A stretch of 64,000 bases of DNA, taken from contig NZ_SAUF01000002.1 of the NCBI RefSeq assembly GCF_004023665.1, forward strand, positions 682,001 to 746,000. The letters are read 5' to 3'. Positions 1 through 8,335 of the stretch are shown here, piece by piece. The position numbers were made by a program, and so were the translations under genes. The notes under the pieces are model-generated. The model was not told where the DNA came from, made no database searches, and was given only the letters and a program-made list of their open reading frames with translations. Each line of letters begins with the position of its first letter. Position 1 is the stretch's first letter. The stretch comes from Afifella aestuarii (GTDB taxonomy: Bacteria > Pseudomonadota > Alphaproteobacteria > Rhizobiales > Afifellaceae).

Positions 1-711
1 GGCTTCCAGGAGGCGTTTGGAATGCGCATCCTGCGCGCCGAAGGGGATCTCTCCGATTCTTGGCGAAAGCTCTTCGCAATCCGCATAGCGATCCCAGTAT
101 TTCCGCCGCGCCACATAGGGGTCGTGCGGATGGGTGAAGGAAACGGTGAGGCACCAGGGCTTTGAGACATGCCCCCGCGCCAGATCGTAGAGCTTGCGGT
201 TGGCGTGGTAGGCGACCTCGTCGTCATATTCGAGCTGGTTGGTGATCTCTGCTACGCCCGCGCCGGTGACGGAGCCGAGATTGTGGTACCACCAATCGAT
301 GCGCTCGCCGGGTTTGCGATAATCCGGTGTCCAGCCGAAATCCGCCGGATAGACGTCGGTCGTCAGCCGCTCTTCGAAGCCGTGCAGCTGGTCTGGTCCG
401 ACGAAATGCATTTTTCCCGAGAGGGCCGTCTGGTAGCCGGACCGGCGCAGATGATGGGCGTAGGTCGGGATCGAGGAGACGAATTCGGCTGCGTTGTCGT
501 AGACGCCGGTGCGCCGCGGCAATTGCCCGCTCATGAAGGAGGCGCGCGCCGGCGCGCACAGCGGGCTCGCCGTATAGCAGTTCTGAAAACGCAGCGATCG
601 CTCGGCGAGCTTGCTCAATGCCGGCGTCTTCAGGAAGCCAGTCGGCCCGTCCGGAAACAGCGTCCCGTTGAGCTGGTCGACCATGAAGATCAGGATGTTG
701 GGTCGGCTCAT
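1..711 (-). CDS. betC: Choline-sulfatase, N-terminal part (3' end outside window)
   Basis: Cytoplasmic sulfatase that hydrolyses choline-O-sulfate to choline and sulfate, feeding choline into glycine betaine synthesis or catabolism. The visible 237 residues start MSRPNILIFMVDQLNG, the usual start of the family. The sulfatase signature C-A-P-A-R sits at Cys52-Arg56, inside SPLCAPARASFMSG; Cys52 would be converted to formylglycine. Downstream segments such as SGKMHFVGPDQLHGFEERLTTDVYP are typical of BetC rather than arylsulfatases. The ATG (711-709) has a GAGG-like ribosome site about nine bases upstream. In rhizobia betC often follows betI. No regulator gene precedes it here, so it may be first in its transcript. 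The C-terminal half lies beyond base 1. Confidence 0.9.
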   Translation of the reverse strand, partial: MSRPNILIFMVDQLNGTLFPDGPTGFLKTPALSKLAERSLRFQNCYTASPLCAPARASFMSGQLPRRTGVYDNAAEFVSSIPTYAHHLRRSGYQTALSGKMHFVGPDQLHGFEERLTTDVYPADFGWTPDYRKPGERIDWWYHNLGSVTGAGVAEITNQLEYDDEVAYHANRKLYDLARGHVSKPWCLTVSFTHPHDPYVARRKYWDRYADCEELSPRIGEIPFGAQDAHSKRLLEA

Positions 712-970
712 GCGGGCAATTCCTCAAGGGTCGGCGTGACGAGACGGCGGGTGGAAACGGGGTGCACTCTGCGCAGACACTGCGTCAGCCGGCAGCCGCA
801 ACACAAGAGCTCGTCAAACAAGGGTTTCGGACGTCGTGCGTGGCCGCAGCGCCACACGGCTCGCCCGCAATTGTCCGAAACACCGTCGACGGCTTGTCAA
901 AGTGGCAGAAGAGGAGCATAAGCCGCGCCGTTATGACCAGATTCGCTCTCTATCTCAGCATGATCCCGGT

Positions 971-1073
971 CCGTTCGTAACGGATCGCGTCCGTCAGACG
1001 GACGCCTGAAGGGGCTGATAGCCCCGGGGTTAATGCCGGTCCCGCCGCAGCGGGACGATCGGTTCACCGATTT
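971..1073 (+). promoter_or_regulatory. Leader with tandem hairpins before the ABC exporter
   Basis: The 377-base stretch 712-1088 between betC and the ABC exporter has no convincing gene. Its right part holds five consecutive inverted repeats: CCGTT/AACGG at 971-983, GCGTCCGT/ACGGACGC at 987-1005, GGGGCT/AGCCCC at 1011-1025, GTCCCGC/GCGGGAC with loop CGCA at 1039-1056, and ATCGG/CCGAT at 1058-1071 followed by TTTTC. The last could act as a weak terminator just ahead of the start codon. I do not recognise a named riboswitch. A structured regulatory leader is an inference. Confidence 0.4.
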
Positions 1074-1088
1074 TCTTGAGAGCTTTCC

Positions 1089-3020
1089 ATGTCCACCGCA
1101 GGCGCTTTGAGGCGCGGGCTTCGTGCCCTTCATTTCCGCAATTTCGTTCCGCTTCGGCATGCCGGCCGCACGCGGCCCGTGTGGCGCGCAGCCAACGGGC
1201 GGGTGGGGTTGGCCGGCATCGGGCGGGTGAAGTTCAATCTTCGCGGCGATGTGTTCTCCGCGGTTCTGGGCTTTGCCTTCGCGCGCTGGCGCGAGCAGCC
1301 GGGGCGTGTCGCGCTGATTGCCGGTATGGTGATCCTCGCCACCTTGGCGGAAGTCTTCACGCCGCTTTTCGCCGGCCGCATCGTTGATGCGATCGCCGCA
1401 GGCGCGGCCGATCCGGACGCCAGGCATTCGGCGATCGTGGCGTTTCTCGCGGTGACCAGCCTCGGCCTTGCCGCGGTCGGGCTCCGCCAGCTCGTCTTCT
1501 TCCAGATCATCACTCTGACCTTGAAGATGATCCGAGAGGTGGCCGAGGACGCGTTCCATCGCATCCAGCGCTTTTCGACCGACTGGCATGCCAATGCCTT
1601 CGCCGGTTCGACCGTGCGCAAGATCACGCGCGGCATGTGGGCGCTCGATCTGTTGAACGATACGCTCCTGATCGCGCTTCTGCCGTCCTTCGTGGTGCTT
1701 GTCGGCGCAACCGCGCTTCTCGGCGCCTTCTGGCCGGTGATGGGGCTCGTCATCGGGCTGGGCGCGCTCGCCTATATCGCCGTCACCGTCACCCTGTCGG
1801 TGGGCTGGGTCGCACCCGCGGCGACGCTCGCCAATGCCTGGGACACGCGGCTCGGCGGCGCGCTCGCCGATGCGGTGAGCTGCAATGCCGTCGTCAAGGC
1901 GTTCGGGGCCGAGGATCGCGAGGAGGCGGGTCTCACGCGCATCCTGGCGAAATGGCAGCACCGCACGCGGCGCACCTGGCGGCGTGGCACGGTCGGCGCG
2001 GGCGCGCAGGGGCTGATGATGGTCGTCATCCAGGCGGGCATTCTCGGTGTCGCACTCGTTCTGTGGCAGCGGGGCGCGGCAAGCGCCGGCGATGTCGCCT
2101 TCGTCCTCACCATGTTCTTCGTGGTGCAGGGGCATCTGCGCGATATCGGCATGCACATCCGCAACCTGCAGCGGTCCGTCAACGATCTCGAAGAGCTCGT
2201 CGCGCTGAACCGCGTGCCGATCGCGATTGCGGACCGGCCGGGCGCGGGGGAGGCGAAGATCGCCGCGGGCCAAATCGTCTTCGACCATGTCGATTTCCAC
2301 TACGGCAATCATACGACGCCGCTTTACCGGGATTTCTCGGTGAAGATTGCTGCGGGCGAGCGGGTCGGTCTCGTCGGCCATTCCGGTTCAGGCAAGACGA
2401 CCTTCGTCAAGCTGATCCAGCGGCTCTACGACGTGACCGGCGGCCAGATCCTGATCGACGGCGAGGACATTGCCGCCGTGAGGCAGGCCTCGCTGCGCCG
2501 GAAGATCGCCATCGTGCAGCAGGAGCCGGTGCTCTTTCACCGCTCGCTCGCCGACAACATCGCCTATGGGCGCCCCGGCGCGTCGCAGGCGGAGATCGAG
2601 CAGGCGGCGCGGCTCGCCCATGCCGACGAGTTCATCTCACGGCTGCCGGAGGGCTACCGCACCATGGTGGGCGAGCGCGGCATCAAGCTGTCGGGCGGCG
2701 AACGCCAGAGGGTGGCGCTGGCACGCGCCTTCCTGGTCGACGCGCCGATCCTGATCCTGGACGAGGCGACCTCGGCGCTCGATTCCGAGAGCGAGGTGCT
2801 GATCCAGGATGCGATGGAGCATCTGATGGTCGGGCGCACGACGCTCGTCATCGCCCATCGTTTGTCGACGGTGCGTGCGCTCGATCGCATCCTCGTCTTC
2901 GACCGCGGGCAGATCGTGGAGGAGGGCGACCATGCCGCCCTCATCGGCCGCGAGGGCGGCATCTATCGCCGCCTCTTCGAGCGTCAGGCGCTGGAGCTGA
3001 CGAAGGGTCTCGTCATGTAA
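1089..3020 (+). CDS. ABC exporter, fused membrane and ATPase domains (MsbA/multidrug type)
   Basis: Half-transporter of the type I exporter family: one six-helix membrane domain (about residues 75-370) followed by a nucleotide-binding domain (about 385-640). Walker A is GHSGSGKTT, the signature is LSGGERQ, Walker B is ILILDEATSAL and the H-loop is IAHRLST, so the ATPase should be active as a homodimer. Substrate is unknown; lipid, drug or peptide export are all possible. The first ~46 residues are Arg-rich and unlike family members, so translation may really start at the GTG at 1227 (VKFNLRGDV). It follows a leader of tandem hairpins and is followed by a strong hairpin at 3024-3051, which suggests a monocistronic unit. 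Confidence 0.85.
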   Translation: MSTAGALRRGLRALHFRNFVPLRHAGRTRPVWRAANGRVGLAGIGRVKFNLRGDVFSAVLGFAFARWREQPGRVALIAGMVILATLAEVFTPLFAGRIVDAIAAGAADPDARHSAIVAFLAVTSLGLAAVGLRQLVFFQIITLTLKMIREVAEDAFHRIQRFSTDWHANAFAGSTVRKITRGMWALDLLNDTLLIALLPSFVVLVGATALLGAFWPVMGLVIGLGALAYIAVTVTLSVGWVAPAATLANAWDTRLGGALADAVSCNAVVKAFGAEDREEAGLTRILAKWQHRTRRTWRRGTVGAGAQGLMMVVIQAGILGVALVLWQRGAASAGDVAFVLTMFFVVQGHLRDIGMHIRNLQRSVNDLEELVALNRVPIAIADRPGAGEAKIAAGQIVFDHVDFHYGNHTTPLYRDFSVKIAAGERVGLVGHSGSGKTTFVKLIQRLYDVTGGQILIDGEDIAAVRQASLRRKIAIVQQEPVLFHRSLADNIAYGRPGASQAEIEQAARLAHADEFISRLPEGYRTMVGERGIKLSGGERQRVALARAFLVDAPILILDEATSALDSESEVLIQDAMEHLMVGRTTLVIAHRLSTVRALDRILVFDRGQIVEEGDHAALIGREGGIYRRLFERQALELTKGLVM

Positions 3021-3023
3021 TCA

Positions 3024-3051
3024 GCGAGGGGGGCGCCATCGCCCTCCTCGC
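3024..3051 (+). terminator. Hairpin after the ABC exporter
   Basis: Outer arms GCGAGG/CCTCGC and inner arms GGGCG/CGCCC around a CCAT loop form a long GC-rich hairpin four bases after the exporter stop codon. There is no T-run, so it may stabilise or process the mRNA end rather than be a strict rho-independent terminator. Confidence 0.45.
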
Positions 3052-3140
3052 ACCGCTGGTTGCCCTTTCATGGCGCCGTCACTTCACTCCGTTGCGCCGC
3101 CACGCCTTCCCTCGGTGGCCGGTTTGTGGTCGATGGAGCA

Positions 3141-3878
3141 ATGAGTGCTCTTTTTGCCGAACTCGACTACCGCCCGACACCGATCGGCCCCGTCAGCCTG
3201 CGCCGGCGGCGCGAGTTGCGGCTGGGCGTCGACATCTTCGAAATCAAGCTCGGCGAGGAATTCCTCATGTCGAGCCTTTTCACAGCTTCCGAGATTGCGC
3301 TTGCGCGTCTCGGCATTGCGGCGCTTGCCGGCAATGACCACGACATCCTCGTGGGCGGGCTCGGCCTTGGCTACACCGCCTGCGAAGTGCTGCGCCACGA
3401 TGCTGTCGGCTCGCTCCTCGTCGTCGAATTCCTGGATCCCGTCATCGAATGGCATCGCACGGGGCTCCTGCCGAACGGAGCGATGATGGAAGCGGATCCG
3501 CGCTGTCGGATCGTCAACGGCGATTTCTTCGCCGGCGCTGCCAGCGCGGCGGGGTTCGACCCTGAGACGGAGGCCCGCCGCTTCGATGCCATCCTCCTCG
3601 ATATCGACCATTCGCCGGAAGCGCTGCTCGATGCGCGCAGCACGAGCTTTTACCGTCAGGAAGGTCTTGCCGCGCTCGCGGCCCATGTGAAGCCCGGCGG
3701 CATTTTCGCGCTCTGGTCCGACGCCTTGCCGGATGACACGTTCACCGAGCGCCTCAGAGCCGTCTTCGACGAGGCCTGGGTGGAACCGGTCACGTTTCAC
3801 AATCCCCTTCAGGATCGCCCTTTCACGCAGAGCGTCTATCTGGCGCGCAAAGCAGTCGGCTCTTCGGCCGGCGCGTGA
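3141..3878 (+). CDS. Spermidine synthase-like protein (Rossmann methyltransferase fold)
   Basis: A protein of 245 residues starting MSALFAELDYRPTPIG. It has the Rossmann motif DILVGGLGLGYTACEVL, an acidic strand end (VVEFLDPV), a second acidic motif FDAILLDIDHSP and KPGGIFALWSD, as in spermidine synthase-like (spermine/spermidine synthase superfamily) proteins. No dedicated putrescine-binding motif is obvious, so true aminopropyltransferase activity is uncertain. A longer frame opens at 3060, but the ATG at 3141 has a GGAG just upstream and gives the family-like N-terminus. The downstream methyltransferase overlaps its end by four bases, so the two are probably co-translated. Confidence 0.7.
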   Translation: MSALFAELDYRPTPIGPVSLRRRRELRLGVDIFEIKLGEEFLMSSLFTASEIALARLGIAALAGNDHDILVGGLGLGYTACEVLRHDAVGSLLVVEFLDPVIEWHRTGLLPNGAMMEADPRCRIVNGDFFAGAASAAGFDPETEARRFDAILLDIDHSPEALLDARSTSFYRQEGLAALAAHVKPGGIFALWSDALPDDTFTERLRAVFDEAWVEPVTFHNPLQDRPFTQSVYLARKAVGSSAGA

Positions 3879-4540
3879 GGACGGCGATGGCGGGTAGGAG
3901 CGGTCAACTCTGTCCGGTTTGTCGGGGAGAGGATGTCGAGCTTTTTCTCACCGTCGAGGGCAAAGACTATTGGCGGTGTACGACCTGCGCCGCCCGCTAT
4001 CTCGATCCTGCCCAGCGCCCGTCCCCGGCCGAAGAGCGCGCGCATTATCTGACGCATGAGAACGACCCGGACGATCCGGGCTACCGCCGCTGGCTGTCGC
4101 GGCTGACGCGCCCGCTCCTGGAACGCCTTTCCCCCGGCGCGAACGGCCTCGATTACGGCTGCGGTCCCGGGCCTGCGCTGGCGAAGATGTTCGGCGAGGC
4201 CGGGCATCATATGGCGGTCTATGACCCGATCTTCGCGCCCGATCCTGCCCCGCTTGATGACCGCTACGATGTCGTCACCTGCACGGAGACGGCCGAACAT
4301 TTTCACGATCCGGCCGCGGAATTCGACCGTCTCGCGAGCCTCCTGAAGCCCGGCGGTCTTCTCGGCGTGATGACCATCTTCCAAACCGACGATGCCCGCT
4401 TTGCGAACTGGCGCTATCGCCGCGACCCGACCCATGTCGTCTTCTACCGTGCCGACACCTTCCGCCTGATCGCCGCCCGCCGCGGCCTCACCTGCGAGAT
4501 CGTCGAAAAAGACGTCGTGCTGATGCAAAAGGGCGGGTGA
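3875..4540 (+). CDS. Class I SAM-dependent methyltransferase with N-terminal zinc ribbon
   Basis: The protein of 221 residues begins with a zinc-ribbon-like pair of CxxC motifs (Cys13/16 and Cys35/38, RCTTC). A methyltransferase domain follows, with SAM motif I as LDYGCGPGP at about residues 92-100, then YDVVTCTETAEHFHDP and LLKPGGLLGVMT. The layout matches the Methyltransf_23-type family with a zinc-ribbon head; substrate unknown. The GTG at 3875 overlaps the preceding stop in a GTGA junction; an in-frame ATG at 3887 is the alternative start. The preceding spermidine-synthase-like gene is its operon partner. Confidence 0.75.
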   Translation: MRTAMAGRSGQLCPVCRGEDVELFLTVEGKDYWRCTTCAARYLDPAQRPSPAEERAHYLTHENDPDDPGYRRWLSRLTRPLLERLSPGANGLDYGCGPGPALAKMFGEAGHHMAVYDPIFAPDPAPLDDRYDVVTCTETAEHFHDPAAEFDRLASLLKPGGLLGVMTIFQTDDARFANWRYRRDPTHVVFYRADTFRLIAARRGLTCEIVEKDVVLMQKGG

Positions 4541-4552
4541 GTGAGTCAGAAC

Positions 4553-4583
4553 TCGACAACTATCAATTAGATGTATAAATACA
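4553..4583 (+). promoter_or_regulatory. Candidate hicAB promoter with palindromic operator
   Basis: TCGACA (4553-4558) and TATAAA (4574-4579) resemble -35 and -10 boxes with a short 15-base spacer. The -10 region is embedded in the inverted repeat TGTAT-AA-ATACA (4572-4583), a natural place for a HicB autorepressor to bind. The hicA ATG at 4588 is only about eight bases beyond the -10 box and has no ribosome site. Assignment rests on sequence pattern only. Confidence 0.4.
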
Positions 4584-4587
4584 CACC

Positions 4588-4776
4588 ATGGATAGCGGGA
4601 CTGTCCTCAAACTTCTGAAGCTGGACGGCTGGTACGAAGTTACCCGCCGTGGAAGCCATCTTCAGATGAAACATTCTGAGAAGGCTGGCCGGGTGACACT
4701 CCCGCATCCGAAGCGCGACATCCCGCTCGGAACGCTAAAAAGCATCGAAAAACAGTCGTGGCTGAAGCTGAAATGA
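4588..4776 (+). CDS. hicA: HicA family mRNA interferase toxin
   Basis: Small toxin of 62 residues with the double-stranded-RNA-binding-like fold that cleaves mRNA during translation. The family core is visible: LLKLDGWYEVTRRGSHLQMKH, with the catalytic His in GSHLQ, then VTLPHPKRDIPLGTLKSIEKQ. Length is typical (55-85). The stop overlaps the hicB start (ATGA at 4773-4776), the standard hicAB layout. No Shine-Dalgarno sequence precedes the ATG, and the likely -10 box is very close, so the transcript may be leaderless. This would keep toxin output low. Confidence 0.92.
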   Translation: MDSGTVLKLLKLDGWYEVTRRGSHLQMKHSEKAGRVTLPHPKRDIPLGTLKSIEKQSWLKLK

Positions 4777-5174
4777 CCATGCATCAATATATCGGCCTGA
4801 TCCACAAGGAAGAGGGGAGCGATTACGGCGTCTCCTTCCCGGATTTCCCGGGCGTGGCGACGGCTGGCACCTCCCTTGATGACGCACGTGCCATGGCCGA
4901 GGAAGCGCTGGCGTTGCATGTCGACGGGCTTCTCGAAGACGGCGAGCCGATCCCGCTGCCTTCGAGCCTTGAGGAGGTGATGGCTGCTCCTGAGCATCGT
5001 GATGGCGTGGCCATTCTCGTCGCGCTGAAGGCTGAACCGAAGAAGGCGGTGCGCGTCAACGTCACGCTGCCAGAGGATGTCCTGGCTGAGATCGATGCCT
5101 TCGCCGCGTCCCACGGTTTCACGCGCTCCGGTTTCCTCGCCGCGGCGGCTAAGAAGATCATGGCCGCGGGATAG
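4773..5174 (+). CDS. hicB: HicB family antitoxin
   Basis: Antitoxin of 133 residues that binds and inhibits HicA and usually represses its own operon. The N-terminal degenerate RNase H-like domain is clear (YIGLIHKEEGSDYGVSFPDFPG, then ATAGTSLDDARAMAEEALALH). The C-terminus carries a ribbon-helix-helix-like DNA-binding segment (VNVTLPEDVLAEIDAFAASHGFTRSGFLAAAAKK). The start is taken at the ATGA overlap with hicA. The palindrome upstream of hicA (4572-4583) is the natural operator candidate. Confidence 0.92.
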   Translation: MTMHQYIGLIHKEEGSDYGVSFPDFPGVATAGTSLDDARAMAEEALALHVDGLLEDGEPIPLPSSLEEVMAAPEHRDGVAILVALKAEPKKAVRVNVTLPEDVLAEIDAFAASHGFTRSGFLAAAAKKIMAAG

Positions 5175-5293
5175 GGGTTAGCATCGCCTGTTCTCTCCGC
5201 GTCGCGCGAAGGGGCGAGGGAGCGCATCTCTTCTGGATGCTGGGTAACTGCAGGGACGGAGGTGCAGATACCAATACGCGGCACAGCCCTTTC

Positions 5294-5428
5294 TTCTCCC
5301 CTCTGGGGAGAAGGTGGCGGGCGAAGCCCGCCGGATGAGGGGTGGCTTCACATCCCACGCTGATGCTCGTTTGTCCTCCACCCCTCACCGCCCGCTTCGC
5401 GGGCACCTCTCCCCAGAAGGGGAGAGGA
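5294..5428. repeat. RIME-like palindromic intergenic element, two inverted copies
   Basis: The 460-base gap 5175-5634 holds no convincing gene. It contains two opposed copies of a nested palindrome. Left copy: TCTCCCC/GGGGAGA near 5297-5311, then GGCGGGC-GAA-GCCCGCC (5316-5332), then GATGAGGGGTGG. Right copy, inverted: CCACCCCTCA, GCCCGC-TTC-GCGGGC, then CTCTCCCC-AGA-AGGGGAGAG ending near 5428. This composition is that of the RIME-type mosaic elements known from intergenic regions of rhizobia (established knowledge, recalled rather than searched). The whole would fold as one large cruciform. Confidence 0.7.
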
Positions 5429-5634
5429 ACGGAGCGTGCAGCAATCGCTCCGAGAAGAATGGCGATGATGTGGTCCCGAGCGGCTTTTCGTCGACGCCAT
5501 AGTCCAGAGCGAACGCCAGGGGTGCGGGGCCGCAAAGAAGGCGAAAGGGGCTCGAAGCGGCGCGGGGGCGCGATATGTTGCGTTGCGACGATGCGCATTG
5601 CGGATCGTCCTCCGACCCACCGAAAGGACAGTGA

Positions 5635-6846
5635 GTGACACAACGAGGCCATGGCAGCCTGGCGGTTTATTTCGGCGCCGTCTTCGCCTTTGCCGTCACC
5701 ATGGTGGGCACCACCATGCCGACGCCGCTTTATCCTCTCTATCGCGGTCTTTTCGGATTTTCCGAGCTGACGATCACGGTGATCTTTGCCGTCTATGCGC
5801 TCGGCGTCATGGCGGCGCTCATCATCACCGGGCGCTGGTCCGACCAGTTCGGCCGCCGGCCGCTGCTGTTTGCGGGCCTCGCTGCCTCGGCGCTGAGCGA
5901 TCTCGTCTTCTGGAATGCCGGCGGGCTCGGCATGATCCTTTTCGGGCGCGTTCTCTCAGGGATTTCGGCCGGCATCTTCACCGGCACCGCGACCGTGGCG
6001 CTCATCGAACTCGCGCCGGAGCGTATCAAGCGCTGGGGCACGTTTTTTGCGACCTCCGCCAATATGGGCGGTCTCGGGCTCGGGCCGATGTTTGCCGGCG
6101 GCCTGGCGGAGTATCTGCCGGCGCCCCTCGTTTTGCCCTATGCGCTGCATTTCCTGCTGGCGCTTCTGGCATGCCTCTGCGTCTGGCGTGCGCCCGAAAC
6201 CGTGACGCGGCCGGACAAGGTGCGGCTGAAGCTTCAGCGCCTTGCCGTCCCGCGCGAGGTGCGGGCCGCCTTTGTGCCGGCCGGCATCGCCGCCTTTGCG
6301 GGCTTCATGGTTTGCGGCTTCTTTACCGCCGTGGCGCCGGCTTTTCTGGGGGAAGAGCTCGGCTACGACAACCATCTCGTCATCGGCTTCGTTTCGGGCA
6401 TCTTGTTCATCGCCTCGACCGTCGGCCAGCTTCTGCAAAGCAATTTTCCGAGCGGAAGGCGGCTGCCGATCGGTTGCGCCATTCTCCTGACGGGCGTCGT
6501 CGTTATCGCGGTGGGCCTCGGCAGCGAGATGCTGTCGGCCATCATTGCGGGCGTTTTGATCGCCGGCTTCGGTCACGGCGTCGCGTTTCGGGCGGGGCTC
6601 GGCGCCGTGGCGGATGCGAGCCCACCCGACGAGCGGGCGAGCGTCGTGTCGACCTTCTTCATCGTCGCCTATGTGGCGATCTCGTTTCCCGTCATCGGCA
6701 TCGGGCTCGCCGGGGCCTCGCTCGGCCTCAAGACGGCAAGCCTCGCATTCTCCGCGATCGCGGCCGTCCTCTGCTGCCTCGCCCTCGTTCTCCTGTTGCG
6801 GGGCGGCGGCGCACGACCTCAGAACGCCTTCCCAGCCCGCGAATGA
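5635..6846 (+). CDS. MFS transporter
   Basis: Membrane protein of 403 residues with about twelve hydrophobic segments. The MFS motif between helices 2 and 3 is visible as GRWSDQFGRRPLLFAG, and TPLYPLYR near the N-terminus is typical of DHA1-like exporters. Substrate is not deducible. Translation most likely begins at the GTG at 5635, preceded by AAAGGA with suitable spacing. It stands alone, with the RIME-like element upstream and convergent atoC downstream. Confidence 0.82.
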   Translation: MTQRGHGSLAVYFGAVFAFAVTMVGTTMPTPLYPLYRGLFGFSELTITVIFAVYALGVMAALIITGRWSDQFGRRPLLFAGLAASALSDLVFWNAGGLGMILFGRVLSGISAGIFTGTATVALIELAPERIKRWGTFFATSANMGGLGLGPMFAGGLAEYLPAPLVLPYALHFLLALLACLCVWRAPETVTRPDKVRLKLQRLAVPREVRAAFVPAGIAAFAGFMVCGFFTAVAPAFLGEELGYDNHLVIGFVSGILFIASTVGQLLQSNFPSGRRLPIGCAILLTGVVVIAVGLGSEMLSAIIAGVLIAGFGHGVAFRAGLGAVADASPPDERASVVSTFFIVAYVAISFPVIGIGLAGASLGLKTASLAFSAIAAVLCCLALVLLLRGGGARPQNAFPARE

Positions 6847-6928
6847 GCGGGGAGGGACGGCGACAAGATTGCACGGATTGCGCTCAAGAAGACGCCCGGC
6901 GGCGCGGCAGATGCCGGCCGGGTGCGGC

Positions 6929-8335
6929 TCAGCTTTCCGCCTCTCCCGAGGCCGAGGCGAGGCCGTATTCCTGCAGCTTGTAGAGAAGCGTGCGCCGGCT
7001 GATGCCGAGCTCGACGGCGGTATGGCTGCGATTGCCCGAGTTGCGCGTCAGCGCGTTGCGGATCACCTGGCTTTCGAACTCGTTGACGAGCTCGCGCAAG
7101 GAGCCTTTGCGCATCGTCGCATCGAGGTTGCCGGTGTCGGCAAGTCCCTCGCTCGCCCCGGTGATGGAGGCGGGAAGGTCCTCGACCGTGATGACATTGG
7201 TCGTGCACATGACGACGGCATGTTCGATGGCATTGGCGAGCTCGCGCACATTGCCGGGCCACGGCCAGGCGAGCAGGCAGTCCATCGCCGAGGTGTCGAA
7301 TCCGCGGATGACAAAATTGTTTTCCGCGCAGAAGCGCTCCAGAAAATGCTCCGAGAGCAGCCGCACATCCTCCGGCCGGTCGCGCAGCGGAATGGTCTCG
7401 AGCGTGACGACGTTGAGGCGGAAATAGAGATCCTGCCGGAACGTCCCCTCCCGCACCATCTCCTGAAGATTGCGGTTGGTCGCCGCCACGATGCGCACAT
7501 CGGCCTTGATCGGCGTGCCACCGCCGACGCGCTCGAATTCGTGCTCCTGCAGAACCCGCAACAGCTTCGCCTGCAGGCCCGGAGAAATCTCGCCGATCTC
7601 ATCGAGGAAGAGGGTGCCGTGTTCGGCCTGCTCGAAGCGGCCGCGATGCCGGCTTGCGGCGCCGGTAAAGGAGCCCTTTTCGTGGCCGAAGAACTCGCTT
7701 TCGTGCAGCCCTTCCGGGATCGCGGCGCAATTCACCTTGACGAAGGGATGTGCCGCGCGGGCGCTGCCGTAATGGATGGCGGCGGCGACGAGCTCCTTGC
7801 CGGTGCCGCTCTCGCCCTGGATGAGCACGGTCGCATTGCTGCGTGCGACCTTGGCGATCGTCTGCCGCTGCTCGATCATGCGCGGATTGTTGGTCAAAAT
7901 GCCTTCCGCGCCGTAGCGCTCGGACAATTCGCGCCGCAGTGAGGCGATGTCGTGGCGCATCGCCCGGATCTCCAGGATCCGGCGCACCAGCATGCGGATC
8001 TCGTCGAGATCGAAGGGTTTCAGGACGTAATCGAAGGCGCCGTCCTTCATCGCCTGCACGGCGGTGCCGACCTCGGCGAAGGCCGTCATCAGCACGATCT
8101 GCGCGGTGCGGTCGATCTCCACGATGGCTTTCAGCGCATCGAGCCCGTTCATGCGCGGCATGCGGATGTCGAGCAGCACCACATCCGCATGCTGGCGCCG
8201 GAAGGTCTCCACCCCCTCCAGCCCGTCTTTGGCCACGACGACCTCAAGGCCTTCCTTCTGGAGGACCGCCTTGAGCATGTGGCAGATGGCCTGGTCGTCA
8301 TCGACGACGAGAGCGACGGGTGTGGAATTGGTCAT
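6929..8335 (-). CDS. atoC: Sigma-54-dependent response regulator, AtoC type
   Basis: NtrC-family activator of 468 residues. The receiver domain (1-125) has the phospho-acceptor Asp56 in VVLLDIRMP. The AAA+ domain (about 145-380) has Walker A GESGTGKE at 173-180 and Walker B FLDEIGEI. The C-terminal Fis-type helix-turn-helix includes HTAVELGISRRTLLYKLQ. The sigma-54-contact loop reads GSFTGA (220-225) instead of the usual GAFTGA. It overlaps the preceding kinase gene by four bases (ATGA). The divergent atoDAEB genes carry a sigma-54 promoter, which makes it the likely activator of that operon in response to acetoacetate or other short-chain acids. Confidence 0.88.
   Translation of the reverse strand: MTNSTPVALVVDDDQAICHMLKAVLQKEGLEVVVAKDGLEGVETFRRQHADVVLLDIRMPRMNGLDALKAIVEIDRTAQIVLMTAFAEVGTAVQAMKDGAFDYVLKPFDLDEIRMLVRRILEIRAMRHDIASLRRELSERYGAEGILTNNPRMIEQRQTIAKVARSNATVLIQGESGTGKELVAAAIHYGSARAAHPFVKVNCAAIPEGLHESEFFGHEKGSFTGAASRHRGRFEQAEHGTLFLDEIGEISPGLQAKLLRVLQEHEFERVGGGTPIKADVRIVAATNRNLQEMVREGTFRQDLYFRLNVVTLETIPLRDRPEDVRLLSEHFLERFCAENNFVIRGFDTSAMDCLLAWPWPGNVRELANAIEHAVVMCTTNVITVEDLPASITGASEGLADTGNLDATMRKGSLRELVNEFESQVIRNALTRNSGNRSHTAVELGISRRTLLYKLQEYGLASASGEAES

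Noticed and set aside
897-2381. A 494-codon open frame on the minus strand
   Set aside because: It lies antisense to the ABC exporter, has Arg/Asp/His-rich composition typical of GC-rich antisense frames and no family resemblance.
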